The notes: generated by a model not told the origin, from the letters alone. Shown: positions 44,427 to 57,985, counted from the first letter of the stretch. The stretch is 64,000 bases of DNA from Actinostola sp. cb2023 (GCA_033675265.1 JAUJYZ010000954.1:36790-100789), one strand, 5' to 3'. Numbers and translations are program-made.

Positions 44427-47400
44427 GTCGGGCCCATACAGCCAGAAAAACGCCGGGATTAATGTAGCATGCCGCCATATTGGACGGGCGGCAAATTTGG
44501 GAGACTGGGGACGAATTTGTCGAGTGCAAAACGACTTCTCTTTCGGAGCCTCGTATGTCGATCGTATTATTCCGAAGAAAAATCGGAAGACAGGAAAAGA
44601 CGAAGCCTTCCTTGCTGTCTATTTTGGTACCAAACACGAAGGGTAATTATTGAAAATCGATTTTTTTACGATTATTGTTTTCGCTTGGTTTTGAAAATCT
44701 GAAGATTTTGATTTGAAGGGCATATTTTGACCCTTGTTTTATTTTCGCCGTGTTAATTATTTTGTAAATGAAATAAACGTAGTTTGAATCCTCGATAGTT
44801 GTGTGAAGTCGCCTTCTTTTTTTTTTTTTGAAATTCGTTTTGGATTTTCTGTGCTGAGCGATTGTTTTTGGTCAATTTTCACTATGTTGACTTTAAGTTT
44901 CAACGCTGCCGCGTATTCAAGTCGTCGCTTTTACCAAGAGAAAGGGCATCATAATTTATCAAAAACACTGCCGATGGAAAAGTCGGGAAGAATTTATAGT
45001 GGCAAAGAAAACAAACAGAGTTAGAAGCCAAGTAGTATTAAATGGTAAGGGAAATATTCTTCATCTTACATGTATGTCAGTGGAAGAGGTATAACAATGC
45101 TAGTCCTAGATCTCGTGTGCTGTACGTAGGTTGTGACATGTGAAATCAATGTTTTGTATTTCAGAATTAAGCTTAAGTAAATACGTTTGTATATCCGTAA
45201 GCTTAATGTAGTTTTTCAGCCATGCAGCTTAACTTTAGGCCATGTCATTATACCAACTGGCCCACACCAAGGAAATGAAGGACAATATGAAGGTGTATTG
45301 ATATGGGTGTCTTGATTGTAAAATAAGAGAGTATGCATATGTGCATGCATATGTGCATGCATGTAAACAATTGAACTGTAAAGAATGATGAATGTACTGT
45401 GTATATTTGATATACTATAGTTTGCCAATAGACTTGTGATCGAATTACAATTTTATTGAAATAAAACTGTTTATCTTATATTGTCATTTAATTTATATTA
45501 AATGAGTGATTCATAAATACCAATATGATAGTCTGAAAATAATACTACAAACATGCTGACATTCTTACATGTATCTAAGTTATATAACTATTGTTCACAG
45601 TGAACAGTGAGACCAACACTTAGCCTGGTTTATAACTACATTTGTATATACTCTTTTAAATAATTCCACAGTTATGTAGTGACAAAGGTGACGTGGTATC
45701 GATTGGTGTCCAGTTATTATTTGGTTAAATGTAAAGTTCTGTATCCTGTGAGATTTGTTTTCTACTCACCCAGGAAGGTAGCGAGTAGAAAAAAAATCCC
45801 TGGGTAAAAGTTCTGCAGAAATATCATACCTCATGGTTTAAGTATATGACAATTTTTTTTAATAATGGTATTAAACACTATAATTTAACTGACATATAAC
45901 AGCATAAATGAAGTACATTTTAAATAATTGCATTACATTTACTACCATTACATAGAATACATTGTATACTAGAGCACATGCAAACAATTAAGCCATGCAA
46001 CTACATGCAAATAGTATGAGTTAGTACTAAATACTGACATTTATATTGTTTTCTACTACATTGTTTAATTAGTGCTAAGTACAAAATGTTGCATGGTTTT
46101 AGTGTCTAATCTATTGTTAAATACTAAATAAATAAAATACAGTGTCCTTATTTTCAACCACTTTCAAAGTCTGAATATACAGGTCATCTTACCTTTGCCA
46201 ATTTCTAAAATAACTCATATTATGAACCATGGGCTAATTTTTTTATCAGTACTCAGAATTCTTCTAAGTTGTTCATTTGACTGTAAGCTACAGACAGGGT
46301 TTCTCCTTAGTCCATAACAGACAATGAGATTGAATTCAAGATTCATTGGAGACATGATGGCAACTTTCTGATATGCAGTCTAAACAATAGCATTAATTAA
46401 TTAAAATATATGTAAGTTGTAGTTTAAAATGATCCCTTGGTTCAATATAAATTAAATCAGTTCAATTTAAATTAAACCGGTTCAATTTAAATTAAACCGG
46501 ATCAATTTAAATTAAACCGGTTCAATTTAAATTGAACTGCATGGTTTAATTTGGAATTTTAGATGGGGAGGGGGGAAGTCCTAAAAAGAACTAAATAATT
46601 TTCACTAAGAAGAACTAAATAATGTCTTCCCTAATGTACTAACCCTAATTATACTTGAACCGGTTCAATTTAAATTAAACCAGTTCAATTTAAATTAAAC
46701 CAAAAATAATTTTAAACTACAACATAAAACTGAAAAGCCCATATTAGTCTAGTGGCCAAATCCAAAAAGAGCCTTATTTTTCGAGTTGGCTGCACCCCCC
46801 TTGTGGCAAGCTGTTCTTGGTATCATTTTAAAGCTCAGAGCCTACTGATCACGAATCTGCTTGTTAACACATGGAAAAAGTGTCCAAATGCCTTGGTAAC
46901 CTGGCCTAAACAACCCCATACTCCCTTGCATCGAAATTTCAATATGCTGCTTTTTTCAAAGTTTTCTCAATTTTTTACTTGCAAAACTCCACCCAAACAT
47001 AGTTGGTTCTACGTTAGTGGTAATCTGCAAGCAAATGAACTTGAAAGAACCAGTCAAAATGCTTAATTTCACAAATTTTAGTAAATTTTATGCTAATTAG
47101 AAGTCATGGCAGCCAAAACACAAAAAATATTTACACTTACCATTTTTAAGCGCCACAAAATACAGTCTTAATCAAATATGCTATGTTTTTTACTTTTTAA
47201 ATAATGCTTTGCAACCTAATTGCAAATACACGCACTGTGACAGACAAAAAGCTCAGTTTTAGAAAATTACCCAAACCGGAAGTGGCAGACTTCCGGTTTG
47301 AATGTTTCATGATAACCATGTGTGGTATCGGGTTATTTTGAACTCAAACAATTTGTTTGGCGTTAGAAATGAATGTTTAAGAATGTTGGGTCACAAAATG

Positions 47401-47451
47401 GTGGTCACAAGTGGTACTATCAACTAAAAAGCCATATACAATGACGTCATT
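44427..47451. repeat. Left terminal inverted repeat (about 3.0 kb)
   Basis: The sequence pairs with 53399-56668 in inverse orientation down to the TGACGTC block at 47443. It contains an extra 20-bp tandem repeat (46435-46705) not seen in the right arm. Near the tip an open text (VGDW/LGDWGRI, NDFSFG, VYFGTK) is conserved between the arms and may be an old exon. The rest is AT-rich. Confidence 0.75.
46435..46705. repeat. Self-complementary 20-bp tandem units
   Basis: GGTTCAATTTAAATTAAACC and variants occur about five times at 46435-46545 and twice more at 46657-46703. Each unit is nearly its own reverse complement. Confidence 0.8.
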
Positions 47452-48155
47452 CAAAAGAAGTTATACAAGAGTGCAAATTATGTTTACTACATCAGGTAAG
47501 GACTCAAATTGGCTTTTGTTTACTGGAGAGCTTGCTCTCCAGCATGGCGTAACTATGCGGTATCTAAGCACGTGACCTCTAGCTGCAAAGGGCCTATTAG
47601 ATGTGCAGACGTGTTTCGTAAAAAATATTTTATTATATTGGACTTCCTGTGCCTTTTTGTGGGCCAGCTGTCATGGTCAGCATTACATCCAAGATGGCCG
47701 CCGTGTACTGAGAAAAAGTGCATCATATGTGACATCTCTAGAATGACTGTAAGTATTTATTTCGATTTTCAAAACTCACTGAAAGTTGCTATAATAGTTA
47801 TTTGCATGAGATCTGCATTCTATGCACTCATGTGTTAGATTTATCGGCTGATTGAAGTCAGTATAGCTCTTTTTCAAGTTTACTTTGATTACTTGGATTT
47901 GCTTGTCAGCGAGTAGAACTTTTATGAAATAGGAAAAAAGGTTTGACATCATTTATATAAATTGTGGGAAAAGGTTTTGCAAGATTACAAATGTGGTTAA
48001 CTTGCACAAGCTAGGCCATTTTGTATAATAACAAATAAGAGTGATAGGCACTTTAACTAAACGTGTCTCAGACTGAAATCAAGTTTTCCGTTCATTGCAT
48101 CTAAATTTAAGACAGCCTCTGTTAATTTACAGTTGCCACGTTAGCGGTACTGCTT
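47452..48155. other. Region between left arm and core gene
   Basis: Probably 5' flank of the core gene. An open frame at 47509-47838 has no domain. ATCCAAGATGGCCGCC (47688-47703) looks like a YY1-type promoter or initiator site. I see no second gene. Confidence 0.4.
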
Positions 48156-51100
48156 ATGGCGTTTTCACTAAACCCGAGATCATATTCGACTGCTTCAACA
48201 AGTTGCTTGTGTCACAAAGCTAGAGTGCAAGGCACACTAACTTACTTCTCTGATGTAAGCTGGAAGACCTTCAAAGAAGCCTCGGACGTTCGAAAAGATG
48301 GCATTTCTTACAAATATGGAAGGGAAATGGGAAAACGGCCCATTTGGTGTGTACCACCGTAGATGCTACCAAACGTACACGGCCAAGAACCTTCTTGAAC
48401 GTGCTGCGAAAAAGAGGAAGATAGAGGAGACTCCATCTTCAGAGGAGAAAAATACTGTCATAGCTGAACTAGAGCATGGTATTATGATGACACGTTCTTC
48501 TCTACAGTCAACTGACATCAAGAACTGTGTGATATGTCAAAATGAAAAGACGGATCCGAAAGACAGACGGAGAAAAGAAAAGCTAACCCTTTGCCAGACA
48601 GTAACAGCAGGAACAACTCTTCTCGAGGCAGCAAAGATTCAAGGTTACGAAAGGCTTATTGTAGCTTTAAACGAACAAGATCTTATTGCTATAGAAGTGT
48701 GCTATCATAGATCTTGTTACCGCTCGTACACAAATGTCAGGCAAATAGAAGCCATCAAGAAAAATCAAGAAGGAGAGATGGAATGTCAATATGATGATGC
48801 TTTTCAAGTACTCAAGTCTGAGATTGAGCCGAGGCTTCTTGAGCGATTGGAAGTTCTACGTATGTCTGACCTACGGCAAAGATACATAGAACTACTCTCT
48901 CTCCATGGTGTACATAACCCTCTGTACCGCTCTGAAAAGTTGAAGGTCAGAATACAAAAAGCTTTTCTGGGTAGAATAAGCTTTTGGCACCGCAGATATC
49001 GATCTGAGGCCGAACTTGTCTACTGTGACGACGTGCCTAAGGGTCAGGTGGTTGAGTCTGGTCTTATCAATCGTAGTGTTGAAGAAGAAATGCATGATAG
49101 AGAGGACGTTTCTTATAAGAATTATATTTATCATGCCGCAAAGACGCTGCGTGCTGCCCTATTGAATCAGAAGTCTAACATGCCGTGGCCACCTTGTGCT
49201 ACTGACATCAAGGAAGAAAACGTCTTACTTCCCAATGCTGTATATAACTTACTTGCATGGATCCTTACTGACGACAGCGAACTTGGGCCAGAAGAAGAGA
49301 AAGACGAGAAAGTTGATGTGAAGGAACATTCCACTCAGCGACTAGTCCTGTCCCTTGGTCAGGACCTCCTGTACAATGTAACAAAAGGAAGGAAAAAAAC
49401 AGCAAAGCATGTTGCCCTACCTCTCACTGTGAAAAACCTCACGGGATGCAAAGAAGTTATCACGTTGCTTAATCGATACGGTCATGGGATCTCATACGAA
49501 CAGGTACTTGTGGTCGAGACCAAACTTGCTGAGAATCAGTTGGAAAGAGAAGAACATGGTGTAATACTGCCTAAGAATGTCCATCCAAATGTGTTCAGCT
49601 CTTTCTGTTGGGATAATATTGACCTCCTTGAAGAAACCTTATCAGGAAAAGGCACCACCCACTATACAAATGGCATCGTCATACAAAGGCAGGTCGCTTC
49701 ATGTGATTTACCACCCGAAACATTGCCACATCACAGGGGTGTCCAACGACGTACCTTTCGTGCAGCTGCCAGCCAGGTATGTTCACAAAATAACATACAA
49801 TTTGTGAGCGAATTTACTGCACTGCAATTCGGTGCACAATTAGTTTTGATTTTGTGATTACATTTGTAACCTATTTTAATTAACAGATTCACCAGTATAA
49901 TGCAGGTAAAAGATGTGTCCCTGGAGTATATGCCATAGATGCCGCACTCACTAGAAGAACAGATGATCATCGCCAAGCAGTGATTAAGGACTTTGCATGG
50001 TTCTTATCGCGACTTAATCCAACTAATCCAACTGAAGAGGTCGTCAACTATCATCAAACTGTTCCGGCATGGAGCGGATTTAATGCAGTTGCCAATACAC
50101 ATGAAATTCCACCCAAGAGTGTAGTTGGCTATTGTCAACTTATATATGCTTCCCCAACAGAGCTTTCCACGGTGTATACGTTATTGAGGAAGTCTGTTCA
50201 AATGGCGACTCAGCTGGGTCTGGATGACACCGTTGTTGTTATGGATCAGGCAATATATGCGAAGGCCTTAGAGGTCGTATGGAAGCAGCAAGAGGAGTTC
50301 AGCAGCATTGTTTTACGAATGGGAAGCTTCCATGTTGCTTGCGTCTTCCTCGCAGTAATAGGAAAGCGCTTCGGAGATGGTGGATTGAGAGACCTTTTGC
50401 TTGAGTCCAGAATAATAGGCAGTGGTTCAATGAATGGAGTGCTGGGGGGGAAGCATTACAACAGAGCCCTACGCACGCATAAGGTGAGTGTGGTGTGATT
50501 GTCACTGAAAAACCCCTTCGGGGGAGTGTCAATTGAAACTATTTATTATTTATTTGAAGGTGGTACTGGAGGCCTTGTTGCGGCTCAACTGGCAGGCATT
50601 TGTAAATGAAACAGAAGATGATCCAGAAGTGCAGTTTCTTAGAGAGGCCGTTGAGACAGCCACAACTAAAGTGCAGAAAGAACTGACACATTTTCCACAA
50701 TCCAGGAATTGTATGAAATGCCAGCCATCGAAGAGCTCCAAGTTAAGTTTGAAGAATTCAATGAATCGTCGAGCAACAAGATGAGTATATACTGGCAATC
50801 ATACATCGAGATGGTTAGCCTGCTTCTACACTTCATACGGTCAACAAGAGAGGGTGATTGGAATTTGCATCTCGCTTCTATCCATGATATGCTTCCTTGG
50901 ATGTTTGCGTACGATCGCACTAACTACTCGAGATACCTACCGGTCTATTGGTGTGATATGATGTCATTGAAAGACGGGCATCCTGCTACCTATGAAGCCT
51001 TTCAAGCTGGCGACTTTGTAGTTCAACGCAGCTCTGGTAATGCATTCAGTCAAGTGGCCGTCGACCAGACCATTGAGCAGACCATAAATCGTGATACCAA

Positions 51101-53075
51101 ATCTAAAGGTGGCATCATTGGGTTTAGCCTGAACAGAGGTGCAGTGCAAAGATGGCTACTGACCTCTCATGAACGCGCAGCGATTACCCAAGCTTGCCGT
51201 GAGATGGCTGGATTGTGTGTGGCTAATGATGAGGCATGACATGTCAAAGGTCAAAGGTCAAAGAGATGGGCAAATCCAGAATGTCAGTCGATGAGAATGA
51301 TGTCAAGAAAGTCCAGTCAACTCTTAACAACTGGATCAACCCGTTTTCACCATCAGACTCTGATGATATTTCACACCTAGCATCAGGCTTGACAGCCCCA
51401 AAGAAAGTTGAAGACGACCTTCTGATGGCCCATGAGAAGGGGAAGGAATCCATGGAAACTTTTATGAGGAAGAGATTGATGACCACTGAAGTTCCCTTCT
51501 ACGATCCCATACCAAAATTGAAGCTGGCGAATTTTGCATCTGCGACTCTTTCATCTGTCAAAATATCTGGAAGAGATGTCATGCTTAAAGCAGACAGGGA
51601 TCTGTTCGCTCGTCTACTTGTTGTCGCTCAGACAAGAGATATGGATCTACGAGAAGTCTTACAATACTCCCTTGGTCCCCTTCCGTGTCTCTGGCTTCTG
51701 TTGACGGATCTCTTGGCAAGACTGACAAGTCCAAGTTACTGGAAATATTAGTAAAGGAAGTCGAACCAGCAGAGTATGTTCCACCCACCGCGGCACTGAT
51801 TGTTGATGGAATGGCTGTACTTCAAGCGATGAAAGAAATTCCAGAAACATTTGAAGAATTGGCGGCAGCTGTTTTCTATTCAGTTGTTCCCCGGGCAACC
51901 TTGGCAAGGCGAGTCGACTTCGTCACAGACAGATATCCCGATGTCTCCATCAAGAATCCAGAGAGAGCAAAGCGTGCTAGTCAAGGAACCGTCAAGGTCA
52001 AAATAACCGGAGGTGGTCAAAAGTGCCCAAAACAGTGGAAGAAATTCCTCAGCAGTGGGGGGAGAACAAGACAAGACTTACATAATTTCTTCTCAAGCAG
52101 TGGTCTGGAGACAACTACACAGATCGAATCGGAAATTGCCATGTCTACTGTACCGTTGAAAGCAAGTGCTTCCGTTTGTATGTCGATGATAACAAGGTTG
52201 TTTGTGAAGAGATCCATGAGCTAAACAGCAACCACGAAGAAGCTGACACAAAGATACTTCTCCATGCCAAACATGCCTCAGAAAACGGTGAAACCACTAT
52301 CGTAATAAAGTCTCCAGATACAGATGTAGCAGTCCTGGCTTGCCATCTTCGCAATCAGATACCGGCAAGGCTCCTTGTCATGAAGAAAAGCAAAACGAGG
52401 GACATCTATCTGGAGATTTCTGATATAGCTGATAGTGCGGGGCCCCAGCTGTGCGATGCTCTGCCTGGTGTGCATGCTTTTACTGGCTGCGACTCCACCA
52501 GCTCGTTTGCAGGAAAAGGAAAGAAAGTTGCTGTGAAGATTTGCAAGAATGACCCAGTGGCATGCCAAGGGATGGCATTGCTTGGGCAATCATTTGAAAT
52601 GGATGAAGTGCCTTTCTCTGAGTGCGAGAAGTTTGCTTGCAAGATGTACGGATGGCCGGATCAGACTGACGTCAATAACTGTCGCTATGTTTCGTTCTGT
52701 GCAAGGCAAAGTCAGTCGCAGAGTCTTCCCCCATGTAAATATGCACTGCAAAATCACACAAAGCGCGCAAATTATCAAGCTGCTGTTTGGAGACGTGCAC
52801 TTCAAGCAAATCCCGAGGTTCCATCCCCAGAGGGTCACGGATGGCTAATCACAGAAGGTGATATTAAGATAGACTGGATGTCCCTACCTCCTGCACCCAA
52901 GGCATTACTGGAACTTATCCTGTGTGGATGTACTGGCATCTGTTCCACGGGCCACTGCACGTGCAAGAGGAATGGTCTGTCTTGTACAGATGCATGTCAG
53001 TGCGGTGACAAATGTGAAAATCCTCACAATGTGTGGGAAGACAACGGTGAAGACAGCGAAACGGAAGAAGACTAG
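48156..53075 (+). pseudogene. Large core protein: Cys/His modules, FEN/XPG-like nuclease motifs, CXC tail
   Basis: About 1,500 codons in sequence: 48156-48320; then 48320-49776; intron 49777-49886; 49887-50483; intron 50484-50559; 50560-about 50700; then segments in changing frames to TAG 53073. Both introns have GT/AG borders and keep phase 0. The N-terminus has two modules of a C-x2-C type pair followed by YHRRCYQTYT or YHRSCYRSYT. The C-terminal third has IVDGMAV (51799), DRYPDVSIK (51928), NHEEADTK (52230), SPDTDV (52311) and GCDSTSSFAGKGKKVAVKI (52485). Order and acidic residues resemble FEN/XPG (PIN-like) nucleases, including the helix-hairpin-helix after GCD. A Cys-rich tail (CGCTGICSTGHCTCK...CQCGDKC) resembles tesmin/TSO1 CXC. 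Frame breaks near 48310, 50700, 51240, 51680 and 52090. Confidence 0.7.
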
Positions 53076-53398
53076 ATCATGGTTCATATGACTGGACATC
53101 ACTAGACATTCCCGAATAGAAAGGTCGTGCAGCATGAAGCTGAGATCCGAGGAACCTGCTATACTACTGAAGTCTCTGCCGGCCCCCTCCTCTTTCCCCT
53201 CCCCCCTCCCCTTAGAGCCTGAAGCAGGCTATTGTCATTCAAGAGCATTAATGGAGTTAACAAACGCTACTACAAAATAAAACGATTCCCTTGTCATGAA
53301 ATAACAGCCTCTGATATGAGTTACACTTGTTGCAATATGCTGGTAGCATCTTAATGGATTTTGAGAAAAATCACGAAACCGGATATTGTTCACAATAA
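53076..53398. other. 3' flank of the core gene
   Basis: It contains a pyrimidine-rich run (53182-53210) and AATAAA at 53276-53281 and 53394-53399, possible poly(A) signals. No gene was seen. Confidence 0.45.
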
Positions 53399-56300
53399 AT
53401 GACGTCATTAAACTGCTTTTTTGTTGATTATACAACTTGAGAACACCGTTTTATGAACCAACGGTCTAAAACAGTCATTTCTAATGCTAATTGTATCGTT
53501 TCAGTTTCAAATAATCCTATATCACACATATATTTATAAAATACTCAAACCGGAAGTATATTTTCTATCACTTCCGTTTTTGGTCATTTGTCTAAAATTG
53601 GGATTTTTGCCTTTCTCAGTGCATGTATTCGCAGTTTCTGTTCAAAACGTTATTTAAGAAGTACGAAAATAGCATACTTGATTAAGACTGTATTTTATGG
53701 CGCTTAAAAATGGTAAGTTTAACTATTTCTTTGCATTTTGGCTGCTATTACTGTTTTAATTAAAATTTAATTTTATAATTAAAATTAGCATAAACATTAC
53801 TAAAATTTGTGAAATTTATCCTTTTTACCACTTCTTTCAAGTTCATTTGCTTGCAGATTACCATTAATGTAGAACCAACTATGTTTGAGTGGAGCTTTGC
53901 AAGTAAAAAATTGAGAAAACTTTGAAAAATGCAGCACAGTGACATTTTGACGCAAAGGAGTATGGGGTTGTTTAGGCCAGGTTACCAAGGCCTTTGGACA
54001 CTTTTTCCATGTGTTAACAAGCAGATTCGTGATCAGTAGGCTCTAAGCTTTAAAATGATACCAAGAACAGCTTGCCACCCGGGGGGTGCAGCCAAATTGT
54101 CAAATTCCGGGTTTGGCCACTAGACTAATGTACATGATCTATGTTATTGTTTCCAACATTATCAGTACCATCTCTTCCTGACCAAGAGTGAAGGTGGTAC
54201 ATGTAGCTAAACAAAATTCACAAGAGATTATACTGTATTTGCAGGACAATAACAATGTCCAAACTTGGCCAATCCTATTCTGATCTCCATCAAAATTTAG
54301 TTACTGTTATGATCAGAAATGTGTAATTTATCTTCACGAATACAAATAAGGAGTAACCAAGTACATGTAAATACATGTACACATGGACGAAGCAAACACA
54401 ATAATACTACAATAATAATAATAATGTACAATAATTATTGGTTACTCTAGCCTTCTGTCTTTGTTTATGGTGTTCAGCGTCTGAGTTCAGGTGAATTAAT
54501 TATCTGACTTACATGTATAAACTTTCTGAACATCTATGAAAGTTAGAGTTAAATGCAATATAGTGTGATGACAAGTGCAATATACTGTGTGACACAAGCA
54601 AGTATGTGTCACAAACTATCATACATATTTGAATACTTCTGTCTCAACCTAAAACAATAGTATGCAACAGACATATGTAAATCATTGAAGGTAATGATGC
54701 TTGCACCACACTACAATAATACTTATTTTTATCCCAGTCATGTATATTTAAATTAATTAATGCCATTGTTTACACTGTAATCAGAAAGTTGCCATCATGT
54801 CTCCAATGAATCTTGAATTCAATCTCATTGTCTGTTATGGACTAAGGGGAAACCCTGTCTTACAGTCAAATGAACAAGGTACTGATAAAAAATAAGCCCA
54901 TGATGCATATATAAGTTGTTTTAGAAATTGGCAAATGTAAGATATCACCAGTATATTCAGACTTTGAAAATGTTTAATGAGCAAATATAATACATACAGT
55001 ACGTGTTATGATTTGCAAATCAAAACATGAACACAGCATTATACAAACCGTATTTATTTTGTATATTTAGCAATAGAGTAGAAACACTAAAACCATACAA
55101 CATTTTGTACTTAGCGCTAATTAAACAATGTAGTAGAAAAAAATATTAATTATATTAAGTATTTAGTATTCTATATAATGATAGTAAATGTAATGCAATT
55201 ATGTACAATGTACTGCATTTATGCTGTTATCTGCAAGCTATAATGTCAAAAACTTGTCATACTTAAACCAGGTATGATATTTCTGCAGAACTTTACATGT
55301 AACAAAATAATAATTGGACACCAATGGATACCAACATCACCTTTCTCACTATATCACTGTGGAATTATAGTGATTGCAATAAACCTGTAACCTGTGAAAT
55401 AAAATTTAGATGTCAGTGTGTAATAGTCAAATAGTCACAAAAGAAAACAATGGAAATAAAGTCTACTAACTAGTGTCTATTAGTGTACTAACTATTTCAC
55501 GGGTTCATTGCAATCACTCTATTTAAAAGAGTATACCGGTAGTTAGAAACCAGGCTAAGTGTTGGTCTCACTGTTCACGTAAAACAATAGTTATATTATG
55601 CCAGCCTGTTTGTAGTATGTATTGTTGTCACAAGTCTACTGGCAAACTAGTAAACTTACATCAAATCTTCAACATTCATCCTTCAGTACAGTTCAATAAT
55701 TATTGTTACATTAATTACATGTATGCAGTTTTACTTTACATCAGCTTTACTTTATATCATGTTGTTTATGTGTACCACAAGTAGCAGCAACACATATACA
55801 ATTATTATAAAAACCCATATGATCAATACATATAGTTATTATCCTTCATTTCCTTGCAGGTGTGGGTCGGTATATATACTGACCCCGTGCCGGGTTTGAT
55901 TTGATTTGATTTAATTTACTAGAATTTATTAGGGGACTGACATATATGGCCTAACAACCTGCATGACTATTCAGTCAAAACTATATGGATAGAAATATAA
56001 ATCATAATAATTCTGAAATACAAATTTACTTACTAAGTTGATTTCACATGTCATAACCTACAGCACACAAGATCTAGAACTAGCATTGTTATTCCTCTTC
56101 CACATAACATGAAGAATATTTCCCTTACTTGGCTTCTATATCTCTGTTTATTTTCTTTGGCTTCTACATACTTTTTCCCTCGTAGACTTTTCCTTTACAT
56201 TTACAGTGTTTTTGATCAACTATAACGCCTTGTTTCTTCTGATAAAAGTGCCTTGAAAACGCGGCATCGTTGAAACTTACAGTCAACGTAGTGAAAATCG

Positions 56301-56668
56301 ACCAAAAACAACCGCTTGGCACATAAAATCCAAAAAGAATTTCAAAAAAAGAAAAAGAAGGCGACTTCGCACAACTATCGAGGATTCAAAGTATGTTTAT
56401 TTCGTTTAAAAAAAAAATAGCACGGCGAAAATAAAACAAGGGTCAAAATATGCCCTTCAAAATCAAAATCTTCAGATTTTCAAAATCAAGCGAAAACGAC
56501 AATCGTTTGGTACCAAAATAGACATCAAGAAAGGATTCGTCTTTTCCGAAAGAGAAGTCGTTGTGCACTCGATAAATTCGTTCCCAGTCTCCCACATTTG
56601 TCACCCGTCCAATATGGCAGCCATCCACAGGAATCCCGGCAATTTTTGAGGCTTCTAGGCCCGGCGTG
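53399..56668. repeat. Right terminal inverted repeat (about 3.3 kb)
   Basis: Inverted partner of 44427-47451. It is longer, partly because of sequence around 55860-55935 (a GATTT repeat) without a counterpart. The outermost part carries GTCACCCGTCCAATATGGCA, matching the left tip in inverse. Confidence 0.75.
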
Positions 56669-56689
56669 GTTCTGTTCCCTGTAACAACT

Positions 56690-57940
56690 ATGACAGCAAG
56701 GAAGATGCAAGGGATACACTACCATCAGATGATTGATCATGCAGCCTTGATCTACAGGATGGTGTGCTTGAAGTCCATCAATGCTGAGCTATTCGAGAGA
56801 TATTTTGATAGAATCCAGGATATAACCCATAAAACATGGAGTAAACTAAACAGCCTAAAGATCTTGTGTCAAATGCATTTCTTCATGTACAGGCAGAAGA
56901 TACAATAGATTGAGACAGATCTGCCATGCGCAAACAAGAGAAGGAATCTCAAAGCTAGCAAGACACCTACCAAAATCAACAAACACAATCATCAAAGCTG
57001 TGACCCTTAAAAAGAATTCAAGAGTTTGGCAAGCTCATATCCAGAAAATTCCAGATTACCTTAAGCATGGCCCTGACCAGTGGTGGAATAAAAGTGATGA
57101 TGGCTCAATAGAATTTCTTGATGGTCCTTCACAAGATGAAGTCAAACCATGTGGTCCACATTTGTCACACTTTCGTTCTACAACAATACAAGATCTACAA
57201 CAGCAACTTAACACAGAATGGGAACAGATTAAAGTGACCCCTGAAATACTCCCTGTTATGAAACTGAGAGATGAAGAAGGGAAGCTAGTGTATCCAGCAC
57301 AGCAACCAGAAGAGCCTATTGAGAATGATGATGAGCACAGCCCTGAGATGGACAACTCTAATGCCGGTACATAATATACTGCATACATGTACAGTATACA
57401 TTATAGAAACAAAACTGCTGACAAAAATGTGTATTGTTCCAATCCTACATGTACATGTAGAATATATACACTCATCCAAAGAAAACAATTTCAACACTAA
57501 CATTGTATTACTGACCAAAACTAATGTTTCACTAACATCATTCATTGATCATCAATCACCAGAAATATCGTAGTATTTCAATTAAAATTGATTAATGTGC
57601 ATTTTGTCCCACAGAATTATCAGAAGACATTCAAGAGAATCAGAGTTCAAATGATTATCAAAATGAAGTTGTGAGAATAATATTTGCCAATGAAGTTTCA
57701 GATGACCTACATGTAGAAGTACACCCGCATGAAGCAATAAGCACACTTTGTGACAATGATGAATATGGCATGAATAACAACAACACTGAGTCCACACCGA
57801 ATTTAGACCATTTTGTTACACAGAATAGTGGTGCATTAGTTGTACATGTAAGTAATGATGACAAGATATTATATATATATTTTTTCCACGTTCACGTTTT
57901 AACGAGCTTTGTAGCTCTTAAGTGACCACATGTTTAAATA

Positions 57941-57985
<45 letters not shown>

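Larger units (their letters stand above)
44427..56668 (+). mobile_element. 12.2-kb element with about 3-kb terminal inverted repeats, unassigned family
   Basis: 44427-47451 and 53399-56668 are inverted copies with local indels. Matching blocks in reverse order include GGACGGGCGGCAAATTTGGG (44482) with its diverged complement near 56600, the 44730 AAAATAAAACAAGGGTCAAA block, the 46310 CCATAACAGACAATGAGATT block, the 46860 GAATCTGCTTGTTAACACAT block and the 47150 GCGCCACAAAATACAGTC block. Between the arms is one large gene. Tips are GGGCC on both sides, and a target duplication was not found. Long arms plus a nuclease-like core gene suggest a DNA transposon; I cannot name the superfamily. Confidence 0.75.
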
